A DNA stretch of 64,000 nucleotides. Origin: Aquipseudomonas alcaligenes. GTDB taxonomy: Bacteria; Pseudomonadota; Gammaproteobacteria; Pseudomonadales; Pseudomonadaceae. The position numbers and the translations under genes were made by a program. Below are positions 1 to 9,320 of this stretch, piece by piece. Within the stretch, counting starts at the first letter, position 1. Every line of letters starts with the position of its first letter. The stretch lies in contig NZ_FTNW01000004.1 in NCBI RefSeq assembly GCF_900156545.1, positions 310,001-374,000 of the forward strand, given 5' to 3'. The notes beneath the pieces were generated by a model. It saw only the letters and a list, made by a program, of their open reading frames with translations. It was not told the DNA's origin and made no database searches.

Positions 1-3000
1 AGCTCGTCGAACTGCAGGCGCTCGGCGGCCTGGCGCATGGGTTCGGGCAGGCCAAAGGCAGGGTCGGCCAGTAGCGCGCGCAGACGCTCTACATCGAGCC
101 GTTCGACCGGGAAGGTGAAGCCCAGCTCGGGCAGCCGGCGGTTGGCCTGCAGCGCCGACAGACGCAGGCCCTGGCCATCCAGGTCGGTGTCCAGCACCGC
201 CTGCAGCTGGGCGATGGCGATCGCGCCCCACAGCTCGGCGTCGATGCCGTGCTCCTGCAGGGCGAGCGGCACCAGCTGCTCCAGGCTGCCCTTGCCGCGC
301 ATCCAGTCTTCGAGGATGGCGTGCAGGCAGGTACCGGCGCGAGCACCACGCGGGAAGGCGAAGAAGCCGGCGCCCGGCTCGCTGGCATCGACCAGGGCCA
401 GGGCATCGCGGTCCGGCGCCTCCATGTGCAGGCCGGCGGCCAGGCCCGAGAAGCTGCCGATGCGCCAGGCGCTGCCCAGGCTGCGATTGAACACCTGCTG
501 AAGCTGAGGGGGTTCGGCACGCCCTGCGCCGGCCGCACTGGCTTCGACGCCACACAGCGCCAGGCGCGTAATCAGTCCATCGCTGGCAGCCGCCAAATGA
601 TCCAGTTCGGCGGCCAGCGCCGGGCCTTCCTGGCCCGCCAGATAAGTGGCCAGCTCGCCCAGGGCATCGTCACCGGGCAGCTCGCGGCCATGTAGCAGCC
701 AGGCCAGGGCGCTACTGTGCAGGCCCTCGTCGGGCAGCGAACCGTCCTTCTTCGGCTTGGGCAGCGCGGCCGGGCCCCAGTGCAACCACAGGCGATCGCG
801 GGCGCGGGTCAGGGCCACGTAGGTCAGGCGCAGCTTTTCGGCAAAGCTTTCGCGCCGCGCCGCCTGCAGGCGCTGGTCCAGGCGTTCACTGCCCAGGTCG
901 AGCAGCGGCTGGCCATCCTCGTCATGGCAACGGGCGCTGTCGGTGTGCTGGCCGAGCAGGCGGCCGTCCCACAGGAAGGGGCAGAACACCAGCGGGTATT
1001 CCAGGCCCTTGGAGGTGTGGATGGTGACGATCTGCACCCGCTCGGCATCGCTTTCCAGGCGCAGCAGCGCATCCTCACCGGCGCCCTCGCTACCGCGCTG
1101 GGCGGCGAACCAGGCCAGCAGCGGCTCCAGCCCCGGGCGCTGCAGGCTCTCGGCCTGCAGCAGCTCGCCCAGGTGCAACAGGTTGGTCAGCCGCCGCTCG
1201 CCGTCGATGCCGGCCAGCAGGCGCTCGGCCACCCGCTCCTGATCCAGCCAGGCGCGGAACACGCGCATAAAGCCCTGTTGCTGCCACAGCTGGTGGTACT
1301 GCTCGGCGGCGGCGCGCTCGCGGTCCCATTCCTGCTCGACTTCCTGGCAACGGGCAATCTGCGCCGCGTCGCGCCCCAGCAGGCGAGTCGCCAAGGCATA
1401 GCGCAGCACGCCCTCGCGGCCCGGCTCGGCGTAGGCCGCCAGCACCGCCGCCAGCTCGGCGGCCTCCTCGCTGTGCCAGACGCTGTCGCGGCCGCGACGC
1501 ACACTGGGCACGCCACGCGCGGCCAGCTCGGCGGCAACGCTGGCGGCCTCGCGGTGGTTGCTGACCAGCACGGCGATATCGCCACCTTTCAGCGGCTTTC
1601 TGCCGCCATCGTCTTCGAAGTAGGCCTTGCCCTGGGCGCTGGCGGCGAGCAGCGAGGCGATCCGCCGCGCCGTATCCAGCGCCGCCAGCTCGCCGGCACG
1701 GGCCTTGTTCAGGCCCTCGTCACCGAGCCAGACCAGGCCCAGCGGCGCGGCGCCGTCCTGCTCGGGCAGCACCAGCGTGGCCCGCGCTTTCTTGCCGGCG
1801 CTGACCGGCGGGTAGCTCAGCCCATCCTCGGCGAACGGCTGCGGGCGGGCGAACAGCTGGTTCAGCGCCTTGATCAGCGCGGGGGTGGAGCGGTAGTTGA
1901 AGGGCAGGTCGTACTGCCGCTCGGCGGCGTCGCGGGCCTGCAGGTAGGTGGCCAGGTCCGCGCCGCGGAAGGCATAGATGGCCTGTTTGGGGTCACCCAC
2001 AAAGCAAAGGTCACCACCGTCGCGGTAGATACGGTCGAAGATGGCGTACTGGATCGGGTCGGTGTCCTGGAACTCGTCGATCAGCGCCAGCGGGTACTGC
2101 TCGCGCAGGCGCGCGGCCAGGTCTTCGCCGGCATCGCTGTGCAGCGCCTGGTCGAGGTTGTTGAGCAGGTCGTCGAAGGCCAGCAGGCGCTGCGCCGCCT
2201 TGCGCTGTGGCAGCTCGACATTGAGGCGGTCGAGCAGTTCGACCTGCAGGGCGATCAGCTTCTGCCGGCCGGCGGGCAGCGCGCTTTCCAGGGCCGCGGC
2301 GAGGATATCCAGGGCCTCGGCCAGCTCGCTGCGCGGCGCCTCGAAGTTCTTCTTGGTGGCCTTGAGCAGGGCGGCTGCGCCCAGCTTGGCCAGGCCGTCC
2401 GGCGCCTCGAACAGTGCGGCCGGGTCGGCGAAATAGGCGTCCAGCTCGGCCGACCACAGCGGCAGCTTGGCCGCCTTGTGCGTGCTCTGGCTGAGGCCGC
2501 CGTGCTCGCGCAACACCTCGACCCAGGCATAACCCTCGGCCCGCCACAGCTCTGCGGCTTCCTGCCAGGCGGCGCTGGCAGCCTGCAGCTCGGCCTCACC
2601 CACGCGCTCGCGCGGCTCGACGCGCAGGTAGGGCTTGCCCAGGTGGCTGCGCAGGGCCTGGCGCAGGGTCGCGGGGGTGACCTTCTGCTTGGCCAGGTAG
2701 CGCGCCCAGGCCGGGTCGGCGCCGGCCAGCACATGGCGCCAGGCGTCGCCGAGCAGGGCGTCGAGCACCTCGCGGTCGTCCTGGGTCAGCTCAGCATCGA
2801 AGTCGCCGCCGGCCTCGAAGGCAGAGTCCTGCAGGGCGCGCTGGCAGAAGCCGTGAATGGTGAAGATGGCCGCCTCGTCGAAGCCGTGCACGGCCAGCAG
2901 CAGGCGCCGCCGTGCCGCTTCGCCGGGATGGCGGCGGTGCAGCTCGACGAGGAAGGCATCGGTGCTGCTGCCGCCCTCGTAGAGCGCCAGCAGCTCGGCC

Positions 3001-3203
3001 AGGCGGGCGCGGATACGTTCCCTCAATTCGGCAGTGGCGGCGGTGGTGTAGGTGACTACCAGGATCTGCCCGACCGACAGCTCGCGCTCCAGCAGCAGGC
3101 GTGCGTACAGCACGGTCAGGGTCCAGGTCTTGCCGGTGCCGGCGCTGGCCTCGATCAGCGAGCGGCCATTGAACGGCGAGTCGTGCAGATTGAGGTCGTT
3201 CAT
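1..3203 (-). CDS. recB: RecBCD helicase-nuclease subunit RecB (3' end outside window)
   Basis: RecB is the 3'-5' helicase and nuclease subunit of the RecBCD double-strand-break repair enzyme. The frame opens at ATG 3203 with MNDLNLHDSPFNGRSLIEAS, and Walker A (ASAGTGKT) is at residues 19-26. The UvrD-type motifs LIDEFQDTDPIQYAIF (about residue 375) and FVGDPKQA (about residue 400) follow. The frame stays open to base 3, about 1,067 codons of an expected 1,200 or so. At the left edge it reads FTFPVERLDVERLRALLADP, the stretch that in RecB precedes the metal-binding GFIDLVF/DYK nuclease motifs, so the catalytic nuclease residues are not in view. The start overlaps the recC stop by four bases (ATGA, 3200-3203), which implies translational coupling. 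Identification is firm; completeness cannot be judged. Confidence 0.97.
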   Translation of the reverse strand, partial: MNDLNLHDSPFNGRSLIEASAGTGKTWTLTVLYARLLLERELSVGQILVVTYTTAATAELRERIRARLAELLALYEGGSSTDAFLVELHRRHPGEAARRRLLLAVHGFDEAAIFTIHGFCQRALQDSAFEAGGDFDAELTQDDREVLDALLGDAWRHVLAGADPAWARYLAKQKVTPATLRQALRSHLGKPYLRVEPRERVGEAELQAASAAWQEAAELWRAEGYAWVEVLREHGGLSQSTHKAAKLPLWSAELDAYFADPAALFEAPDGLAKLGAAALLKATKKNFEAPRSELAEALDILAAALESALPAGRQKLIALQVELLDRLNVELPQRKAAQRLLAFDDLLNNLDQALHSDAGEDLAARLREQYPLALIDEFQDTDPIQYAIFDRIYRDGGDLCFVGDPKQAIYAFRGADLATYLQARDAAERQYDLPFNYRSTPALIKALNQLFARPQPFAEDGLSYPPVSAGKKARATLVLPEQDGAAPLGLVWLGDEGLNKARAGELAALDTARRIASLLAASAQGKAYFEDDGGRKPLKGGDIAVLVSNHREAASVAAELAARGVPSVRRGRDSVWHSEEAAELAAVLAAYAEPGREGVLRYALATRLLGRDAAQIARCQEVEQEWDRERAAAEQYHQLWQQQGFMRVFRAWLDQERVAERLLAGIDGERRLTNLLHLGELLQAESLQRPGLEPLLAWFAAQRGSEGAGEDALLRLESDAERVQIVTIHTSKGLEYPLVFCPFLWDGRLLGQHTDSARCHDEDGQPLLDLGSERLDQRLQAARRESFAEKLRLTYVALTRARDRLWLHWGPAALPKPKKDGSLPDEGLHSSALAWLLHGRELPGDDALGELATYLAGQEGPALAAELDHLAAASDGLITRLALCGVEASAAGAGRAEPPQLQQVFNRSLGSAWRIGSFSGLAAGLHMEAPDRDALALVDASEPGAGFFAFPRGARAGTCLHAILEDWMRGKGSLEQLVPLALQEHGIDAELWGAIAIAQLQAVLDTDLDGQGLRLSALQANRRLPELGFTFPVERLDVERLRALLADPAFGLPEPMRQAAERLQFDE

Positions 3204-6200
3204 TCGCCGTCCTCCTCGCCGCCAGCCAGGGCCTGCAGCGCCGGGCCCAGCAACTGCTCGGCCAGCTGCTCGAAGCGTTCGCCAAGCGGCTCGCGCTCGC
3301 GGAAGGCCAGGGCATACCAGGGGTCGAGGACTTCCCCGGCCAGCGGGCTGAACTCGGCACCGAGCCAGGCGGCCTGGGCCTTGTCGCGGGCGGCGGCGAT
3401 GGGCTCCTTGCGGCTCTTGGCGCTGGGCGTGACCAGCGCCTTGGCGAAGTCGTAGCTGCTGCGGGTAATGAAGGGCAGCGGCTCGCACAGCGCCTCGCGG
3501 TAGGCGGCCAGCCAGGGTTCGAGCAGTGCTGCGGGGTTGTCCAGCGGGCCGAGCTGCCAGTCGCCGGCCGGCGAAACCAGCAGGCTCTCGCGGGCGATGT
3601 CCGGAGTGGCGGCGATGTTGAGCAGCAGGTGGCGCAGCCAGAAGCCGGGCAGGTCGCGCGAGTCCGGCGCGCGCAGGCGCCAGTCGAACAGGCCGCTGGA
3701 GGTCACCCCATCCAGCCAACCGTGCAGGCGCACGCCGGCCAGCTGGATATCCACCAGCAGCGGCTCGGGGCTCTCTTCCGGACGCGCCTCGAACAGCCGT
3801 GGGGCGAAGGCACGCACCGGGCCGCGCTGCTTGCCCCACAGGGCATGGCCCAGCTCGCCGGGCGGCAGCCAGCCGGCGGCGCGGGCCACACGGTGCTCCT
3901 GTTCCTCGCTCCAGCCGCGCTCCACCGCCTGCAGCGCCAGCTGGCGCAGGCCGAGGTAGGCCGAGCGCTCCAGGCTGAAGGGTTCGTCGGCGGCGATGCC
4001 TTCCTCGGCTTCGGCCAGGCGCAGGCCCAGGCGTTGTTCGAGGAGGAAGCGCGCCGGGTGCTTGAAGCAATAGAGCAGCTGGCTGGGCTCGAGGGTCAGC
4101 CAATCGTCATTAGCCTCCGGCAGGCGCTGGATAAAGGCCGGAGCCTCGGCCGGGGCTTCGGCCAGACGCTGGGCGGCGCGGAACCAGGCGCCGGCGAAGC
4201 CCTGGCGCGGGCCGATGCGCTCGAAATTGCCGGGGGCGAAAGGCTGCAGCGGGTGTTCGACGGTGATGCGGGCGCTGGCCTTGTACTCACCCTGGGTCGC
4301 GGTCAGATCGACCGCCTCCAGCAGCTCGCTGACCAGCACCGAGGGCGGCAGTTCAGCGTTGTCGCGCGGGTCGCGGCCGACATAACTGAGGTACAGGCCG
4401 TCGCGGGCGCTGAGCAGGGTTTCGAGGAAAAGATAGCGATCGTCCAGCCGACGCGCACGATCGCCACGCCGTGGGCGCTTGGCGATCAGGTCGAAGCCGG
4501 CGGCCGGGGTGCGCCGGGGCAGGGCGCCATCGTCCAGGCCGAGCAGGCAGACCAGGCGGAACGGCAGGCTGCGCATCGGCACCATGGTGCAGAAGGTCAC
4601 CGCGCCGGTGAGGAAGCCCGAGGCACCGCTGCCGCTTTCCAGCGCCGCGCCAAGCTGCTGGCGCACCAGCGCCAGTTCCACCGGGCGGACGATACCGGCA
4701 TCCGTGGCCTGGCGGCCCAGTGCCGCGCAGGCCTGACTAAGCAGGAGCAGGGTGTCGCCGGACTCGCGCTCGTCGAACAGCGCATCGACCAGGCCCTGCA
4801 GGTCCAACGCCCAGTCGGCCAGCGGGCGGGCGCGTTGCAGGCGCTCGGCTAGCCCGGCGAGCAGTTCGACAAAGGCGCACAGGCGCCCAAGCAACTGCGC
4901 ACGCGCACCTTCCAGGGCATCCAGCGGCCAGCTGTCACCCAGCAGCGGCAGGCCGTCGCCGGCCAGCTGTGGCGGCGCGGCAAAACCGAGCAGCAGGCGA
5001 TCCAGGCCCTGGCGCCAGGTGAAAGCATCGTCGGCCGGCAGGTCGAGTGCGGCGCGGTGCTGGCCGTCGCGGCCCCAGCGCACACCGGCCTGGCGCAGCC
5101 AGTCGCGCAGCAGCGGCAGGTCCTCGGGCTCAATGCCTGCGCGGCGGGCGATGGCCGGCTGCTCCAGCCAGGCGAGGATTTCCTCGGCGGCGAAACGGCT
5201 TTCCGGCAGGCTGAGCAGGCCGAGGAAGGCCTCGATCAGCGGCGTCTCGGCGCGCAGGCTGCGGTCGGCCAGGCTGTAGGGCACATAAGGCGAGCCTTCG
5301 CGGCGAGCGAACACGGCTTCGATAAAGGGCGCGTAGCGCTCGATGTCCGGGGTCAGCACCACCACCTGGTCCGGACTCAGGCTCGGGTCGGTGGCAAAGC
5401 GTGCCAGCAGCTGGTCATGCAGGATCTCCACCTCGCGCAGCGGCGAGTGGGCGATGTGCAGCTCCAGCGAGCGGTCGCCCTCGCGCAGCGCCAGGCGCTC
5501 ATCGGGGGTGCGGGTGCGCAGGCGCAGGATGTCGTTCTGTAGCGCATGCAGCAGGCTGTCGTCGGCCAGCTCGGCGTCCTGCGGGTAGATACCGTGCTCC
5601 TCGGCGATCTGCCCGAGCAGGCTGTCGAAGAAGTCGCGCCCCTGCTTGCCCAGGCTGGCCAGTAGCGGATGGCCGACGTCGAGGTACCAATCGTCGGGGC
5701 TGACCTCGGACTGGGCCAGCTCGCGCACGTCGCGGATCTCGCCCCAGGCCTCGCGGCACGGATTGAGGGCGCAGATCACCACATCGGTGTGCCGCGCCAG
5801 CCCTTCCAGCACGCGCAGGTGGTGCGGCGGCAGCGAGCTGATGCCGAACACCAGCAGACGCTCGGGCAGGCCCTCGATGGGCGCCTCGCCATGCAGGCGC
5901 GCCAGCAGCTCGCCAAGCAGGCGCGCGCGGTGCGGGTGGCCGTCCTTGGTCAGCTCGGCCCAGAGCAGCGCCTGCCAGGCTTCGTCCGGCCCCAGGTCGC
6001 ACAGCTGGCCGCGCTCCCAGGCGGCCAGCCAGTCGTCGCGGTAGAGCAGGTACTGGTCGAACACGTCGGCAATCTTCGCCGCCAGAGCCAGACGACGGCG
6101 CTCGTCGCCACCTTGCAGATAGCGTGCGAGGCGCTCGGCGCGGGCCAGGTTGGCCGGCTCGCACAGCCAATCGTAGAGGCGCCAGGTCATCGCCTGCGGG

Positions 6201-6457
6201 TTGAACGCCGACTGCTCCGGCAGGGCGCCGAGCACCTGACGCGCCAGGGCCCAGACGAAGCTGGACGGCAGCTGCACCTCCAGGTGCATGGCGATGCCCT
6301 GCTCGCGCGCCAGCTGCAGGGTCAGCCAGCGGCCGATGCCCTGACTCGGCACCACCACCCGCGCCGGCGCCAGCACGTCCGCCTGCGGCTGGGCGAGCAG
6401 GCGGCAGGCGAGGGCGCCGAGGGTTTCCAGGTCGGGGGCATGGTACAGGCTGAGCAT
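3200..6457 (-). CDS. recC: RecBCD subunit RecC
   Basis: RecC is the structural subunit of RecBCD that splits the duplex and recognises Chi. The 1,085-residue product starts MLSLYHAPDLETLGALACRL, typical of RecC, and carries the VVVPSQGIGRWL segment (about residues 34-45) of the degenerate first helicase domain. The middle holds the second inactive SF1-like domain (for example LVCLLGLDDGALPR), and the C-terminal third is the nuclease-like fold. It is slightly shorter than E. coli RecC (about 1,122 residues), with no internal stop. The stop codon overlaps the recB ATG. The gene upstream (6605) runs in the opposite direction, so the recCB promoter should lie in 6458-6604; no clear -35/-10 pair was identified there. 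Confidence 0.96.
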   Translation of the reverse strand: MLSLYHAPDLETLGALACRLLAQPQADVLAPARVVVPSQGIGRWLTLQLAREQGIAMHLEVQLPSSFVWALARQVLGALPEQSAFNPQAMTWRLYDWLCEPANLARAERLARYLQGGDERRRLALAAKIADVFDQYLLYRDDWLAAWERGQLCDLGPDEAWQALLWAELTKDGHPHRARLLGELLARLHGEAPIEGLPERLLVFGISSLPPHHLRVLEGLARHTDVVICALNPCREAWGEIRDVRELAQSEVSPDDWYLDVGHPLLASLGKQGRDFFDSLLGQIAEEHGIYPQDAELADDSLLHALQNDILRLRTRTPDERLALREGDRSLELHIAHSPLREVEILHDQLLARFATDPSLSPDQVVVLTPDIERYAPFIEAVFARREGSPYVPYSLADRSLRAETPLIEAFLGLLSLPESRFAAEEILAWLEQPAIARRAGIEPEDLPLLRDWLRQAGVRWGRDGQHRAALDLPADDAFTWRQGLDRLLLGFAAPPQLAGDGLPLLGDSWPLDALEGARAQLLGRLCAFVELLAGLAERLQRARPLADWALDLQGLVDALFDERESGDTLLLLSQACAALGRQATDAGIVRPVELALVRQQLGAALESGSGASGFLTGAVTFCTMVPMRSLPFRLVCLLGLDDGALPRRTPAAGFDLIAKRPRRGDRARRLDDRYLFLETLLSARDGLYLSYVGRDPRDNAELPPSVLVSELLEAVDLTATQGEYKASARITVEHPLQPFAPGNFERIGPRQGFAGAWFRAAQRLAEAPAEAPAFIQRLPEANDDWLTLEPSQLLYCFKHPARFLLEQRLGLRLAEAEEGIAADEPFSLERSAYLGLRQLALQAVERGWSEEQEHRVARAAGWLPPGELGHALWGKQRGPVRAFAPRLFEARPEESPEPLLVDIQLAGVRLHGWLDGVTSSGLFDWRLRAPDSRDLPGFWLRHLLLNIAATPDIARESLLVSPAGDWQLGPLDNPAALLEPWLAAYREALCEPLPFITRSSYDFAKALVTPSAKSRKEPIAAARDKAQAAWLGAEFSPLAGEVLDPWYALAFREREPLGERFEQLAEQLLGPALQALAGGEEDGE

Positions 6458-6604
6458 GGGCGGGCATCCATTCGGTGGCGGCTAGGGTAGCAGGCCGGGC
6501 CGCAGGCCCGCGACGGCTGAGCGACGCGGACGTTGACGCGGGTCAAGGGCAATTCGCCAGTATCCGCTACCGTGCAGTCTCCATAAGTCTTTGTGCGGAT
6601 CACC

Positions 6605-6898
6605 ATGCCCTGCCCGAAAGCGCGCGTCGCCTGCAGCGACCCGCAGCTGGCCCAGCACCTGCGCCGCCTGCTTGGCGACTGCGAGGTGATAGAGGAGCCC
6701 CACCACTGCAGCCAGGCACCGCTGTGCCGCTGGCTGGACGAGGCCCCCCTGGGCCCTGGCGGCCAGGTACAGGCCGCCCTGGCAGAAGCGGTGGCCACAC
6801 TGGAGCGCACCCGCCACGCCTTCCGCTCGCGCGAGCTGGGTCAGCTGCGCCAGCGCCTGGAACAACTCTTGATCGAATTGTCAGCAACGCCGGATTGA
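6605..6898 (+). CDS. Small cytosolic protein of unknown function
   Basis: A 97-residue product, divergent from recC, beginning MPCPKARVACSDPQLAQHL. It has no signal peptide or membrane segment. The N-terminal half has several Cys and His residues (Cys at about positions 3, 9, 25, 34 and 40), and the C-terminal half is predicted helical and charged (LERTRHAFRSRELGQLRQRL). An in-frame GTG at 6593 would add MRIT; ATG 6605 is preferred because GCGGAT sits 5-10 bases upstream. Codon use matches the neighbours, so it looks like a genuine gene. It is followed by a strong hairpin terminator at 6979. I do not recognise the family; a small regulatory or adaptor protein is possible but unsupported. Confidence 0.7.
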   Translation: MPCPKARVACSDPQLAQHLRRLLGDCEVIEEPHHCSQAPLCRWLDEAPLGPGGQVQAALAEAVATLERTRHAFRSRELGQLRQRLEQLLIELSATPD

Positions 6899-6978
6899 GG
6901 TAGAACAGCCTCCAGCAAGGTTTCGCCGCATCGGCGAAGACCGGCTTTGCCGGGCAGGACGAACGGGCCTGCAAGACG

Positions 6979-7028
6979 AAGCGCCGCGACGTCGCATTCA
7001 ACCGAATGCGCCGTGCGGCGCTTTTTTT
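6979..7028 (+). terminator. Long hairpin with T-run (rho-independent terminator)
   Basis: AAGCGCCGC (6979-6987) pairs with GCGGCGCTT (7015-7023), with an inner GCATTC/GAATGC stem (6994-6999 with 7004-7009), followed by a run of T to 7028. It would end transcription from the 6605 gene and insulate the downstream sensor gene, whose ATG is at 7065. This is also why a GTG at 7029 was not used as that gene's start. Confidence 0.85.
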
Positions 7029-7064
7029 GTGCCCGCAGAAAACAACAATGCAAGAAGGGTTTTC

Positions 7065-9320
7065 ATGGATTCAGCGCAAGTACTGCACCAGCTGATGCGC
7101 CGCATCGGCCTGGACCGCGAGGAAGTCGACGAGCGCTGCCGCCTGCTCGACTGGCAGGCCAGCGATGGCGTGCGGCTGAACCAGGCCGCCCCTGCCATGG
7201 ACGATGTGCACCAGCAGTTCGTCGAGCAGCTCTACCAGCATCTCGGGACCTTTCCCGGGCCGGCCGGCCTGCTTGCCGCCGATCAGGTGCTCACACGCCT
7301 CAAGCACAGCCAGCTCGACTACTACCAGCGCCTGTGGCACGGCCCCTACGACCGCGACTACCTGACCGGACGCCTGCATGTCGGCCTGATCCACCAGCGC
7401 GCCGGGGTCGAGCCCAAGTGGTACCTGGCCGCGTACCGCCTGTACCTGGAACAGATGAGCCATGCACTGTTCGCCGCGCATCCGCAGCAAGCGCTGTTCG
7501 CCAGCCTGCTCAAGGCGGTGTTCTTCGACATGACGCTGGCCATCGACACCTACGGTGCCGCCCAGCGCCAGGCCCTGGAAGACAGCGAGGCACGCTTTGC
7601 CCGCGCCCTGCGCGGCGCCCACGACGGCCTCTGGGACTGGCACCTGGAACACGACCGGCTGTACGTCTCGGAGCGCTGGGCCGGCATGCTCGGCCTCAGC
7701 CGCGACGGCCTCGGCGAGAGCAGTGCAGCCTGGTTCTCACGCGTGCACCCGGACGACCTGCCGGGCCTGCGCCAGGCCATCGACACCCACCTGGCCGGCA
7801 GCACTGCGCAGTTGCACCATGAATACCGCCTGCGTCGCCAGGACGGTGGCTACCTCTGGGTGCTGGCCCGCGGCGTGGCCGAGCGCGACCACGAGGGCCA
7901 GCGGCGCATGGCCGGCTCACAGAGCGACGTCAGCGCGCGCAAGGCGGTGGAACAGCAGCTGCGCCACGCCGCACGCCATGATCCGCTGACCGGCCTGGCC
8001 AACCGCCTGCGCCTGGACGAGCTGCTGCAGCAGGCCCTGCAGCAGCTCGGCAAGCCCGGCGCGCGTGAGGCGGCGCTGTTGTTCATCGACCTCGACCGCT
8101 TCAAGCTGATCAACGACAGCCTCGGCCACCAGGCGGGCGACCGCGTGCTGGTGGAAGTCGGCCGGCGCCTGCAGCAGTGCCTGCGCCCCGGCGACCATCT
8201 GGCACGCTTCGGCGGCGACGAGTTCGTCGTGCTGCTCACCGACCTGGCCTGCGGCAGCGACGCCGAGCCGGTCGCCCAGCGCATGCTCGATGCCCTGCAC
8301 CAGCCGCTGCATCTGGGTGAGCAGACCCTGGTGGTCAGCGCCAGCATCGGCATCGCCGCGCTGCCGGCGCACACCGCGCCCGAGCAGGCGCTGCAGGCCG
8401 CCGACCTGGCGCTGTACCGCGCCAAGCAGGCCGGCAAGGCGCAGTTCGCCCGCTACAGCCAGGAGCTGCAGGCCGCCGCACGGCGCCAACTGGAGCTGGA
8501 GAGCGCGCTGGGGCAGGCCCTGGAACGCGACGAGTTCGTGCTGCACTACCAGCCGATCTGCCGCATCGACCAGGGCCAGCCGCGCCTGGTCGGGGTCGAG
8601 GCGCTGCTGCGCTGGCGGCATGCCGGCCGCCTGATCGCGCCACAGGAATTCATCGCCTCGCTGGAGGAGTCCGGCGAAATCCTGCGTGTCGGGGACTGGG
8701 TGCTGCGCGAGGCCTGCCGCCAGGTGCGCGCCTGGCAGCTGGCAGGGCATGGCCAGCTGCGCTGCGCGGTCAACCTGTCCAGCCGCCAGCTGCAGCAGGA
8801 AGACTTCGTCGCCCGCCTCACCGACATCCTCATGGACAGCGGCCTGGCGCCGTCCAGCCTGGTGCTGGAAATCACCGAGAGCCAGCTGATGCAGGACTGC
8901 ACCAGCACTCTGATCGCCCTGCGCGAGCTGGGCAGCCTGGGCGTGCGCCTGGCCCTGGACGACTTCGGCACCGGCTATTCCTCGCTGGGCTATCTCAAGC
9001 GCTTTCCGCTGCACATCCTCAAGGTCGACAAAAGCTTCATCGGCGGCGCCGACGCCGAGTCGCATGCCATCAGCCGGGCCATCATCGGCCTGGGTCGTAG
9101 CCTCGGCCTGGAGGTGGTGGCCGAGGGCGTGGAGCGCGACGAGCACCTCGACTTCCTGCAGCACGAGAGCTGCAGCCTGGCCCAGGGCTACTGGTTCAGC
9201 CGGCCGCGCCCGGCCGCTGAGCTGCAGCGCCTGCTGGCCGGCGAAGATTGCTTCGAAGGACTCTGGTGCCTGCTGCCGGAGACATCCGCTCGCCAACCCT
9301 GCCGAGACCCCCAAACATGA
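7065..9320 (+). CDS. Globin-coupled sensor / PAS / GGDEF / EAL c-di-GMP enzyme
   Basis: A 751-residue soluble protein. Residues about 1-170 look like a protoglobin-type heme sensor: the segment [20 protein letters not shown] matches the family motif around the proximal heme ligand, which would be His110. A PAS domain follows (about 180-300, with a PAC tail [17 protein letters not shown]). The GGDEF domain (about 315-470) has an intact GGDEF near residue 384 and an RPGD inhibitory I-site exactly five residues before it. The EAL domain (about 490-740) keeps the catalytic set: [39 protein letters not shown] and AEGVE. It therefore could make or break c-di-GMP in response to O2, CO or NO; the gas is inference. 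ATG 7065 has AAGAAGG upstream. Its TGA overlaps the next gene's ATG (ATGA, 9317-9320), linking it to a chemoreceptor. Confidence 0.9.
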   Translation: MDSAQVLHQLMRRIGLDREEVDERCRLLDWQASDGVRLNQAAPAMDDVHQQFVEQLYQHLGTFPGPAGLLAADQVLTRLKHSQLDYYQRLWHGPYDRDYLTGRLHVGLIHQRAGVEPKWYLAAYRLYLEQMSHALFAAHPQQALFASLLKAVFFDMTLAIDTYGAAQRQALEDSEARFARALRGAHDGLWDWHLEHDRLYVSERWAGMLGLSRDGLGESSAAWFSRVHPDDLPGLRQAIDTHLAGSTAQLHHEYRLRRQDGGYLWVLARGVAERDHEGQRRMAGSQSDVSARKAVEQQLRHAARHDPLTGLANRLRLDELLQQALQQLGKPGAREAALLFIDLDRFKLINDSLGHQAGDRVLVEVGRRLQQCLRPGDHLARFGGDEFVVLLTDLACGSDAEPVAQRMLDALHQPLHLGEQTLVVSASIGIAALPAHTAPEQALQAADLALYRAKQAGKAQFARYSQELQAAARRQLELESALGQALERDEFVLHYQPICRIDQGQPRLVGVEALLRWRHAGRLIAPQEFIASLEESGEILRVGDWVLREACRQVRAWQLAGHGQLRCAVNLSSRQLQQEDFVARLTDILMDSGLAPSSLVLEITESQLMQDCTSTLIALRELGSLGVRLALDDFGTGYSSLGYLKRFPLHILKVDKSFIGGADAESHAISRAIIGLGRSLGLEVVAEGVERDEHLDFLQHESCSLAQGYWFSRPRPAAELQRLLAGEDCFEGLWCLLPETSARQPCRDPQT

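Noticed and set aside
717..3455. A 912-codon open frame on the plus strand
   Set aside because: It lies antisense to recB and into recC. Its translation is Gln/Gly/Val/Leu-rich low complexity, as produced by the complement of high-GC codons. The minus-strand frame has RecB motifs.
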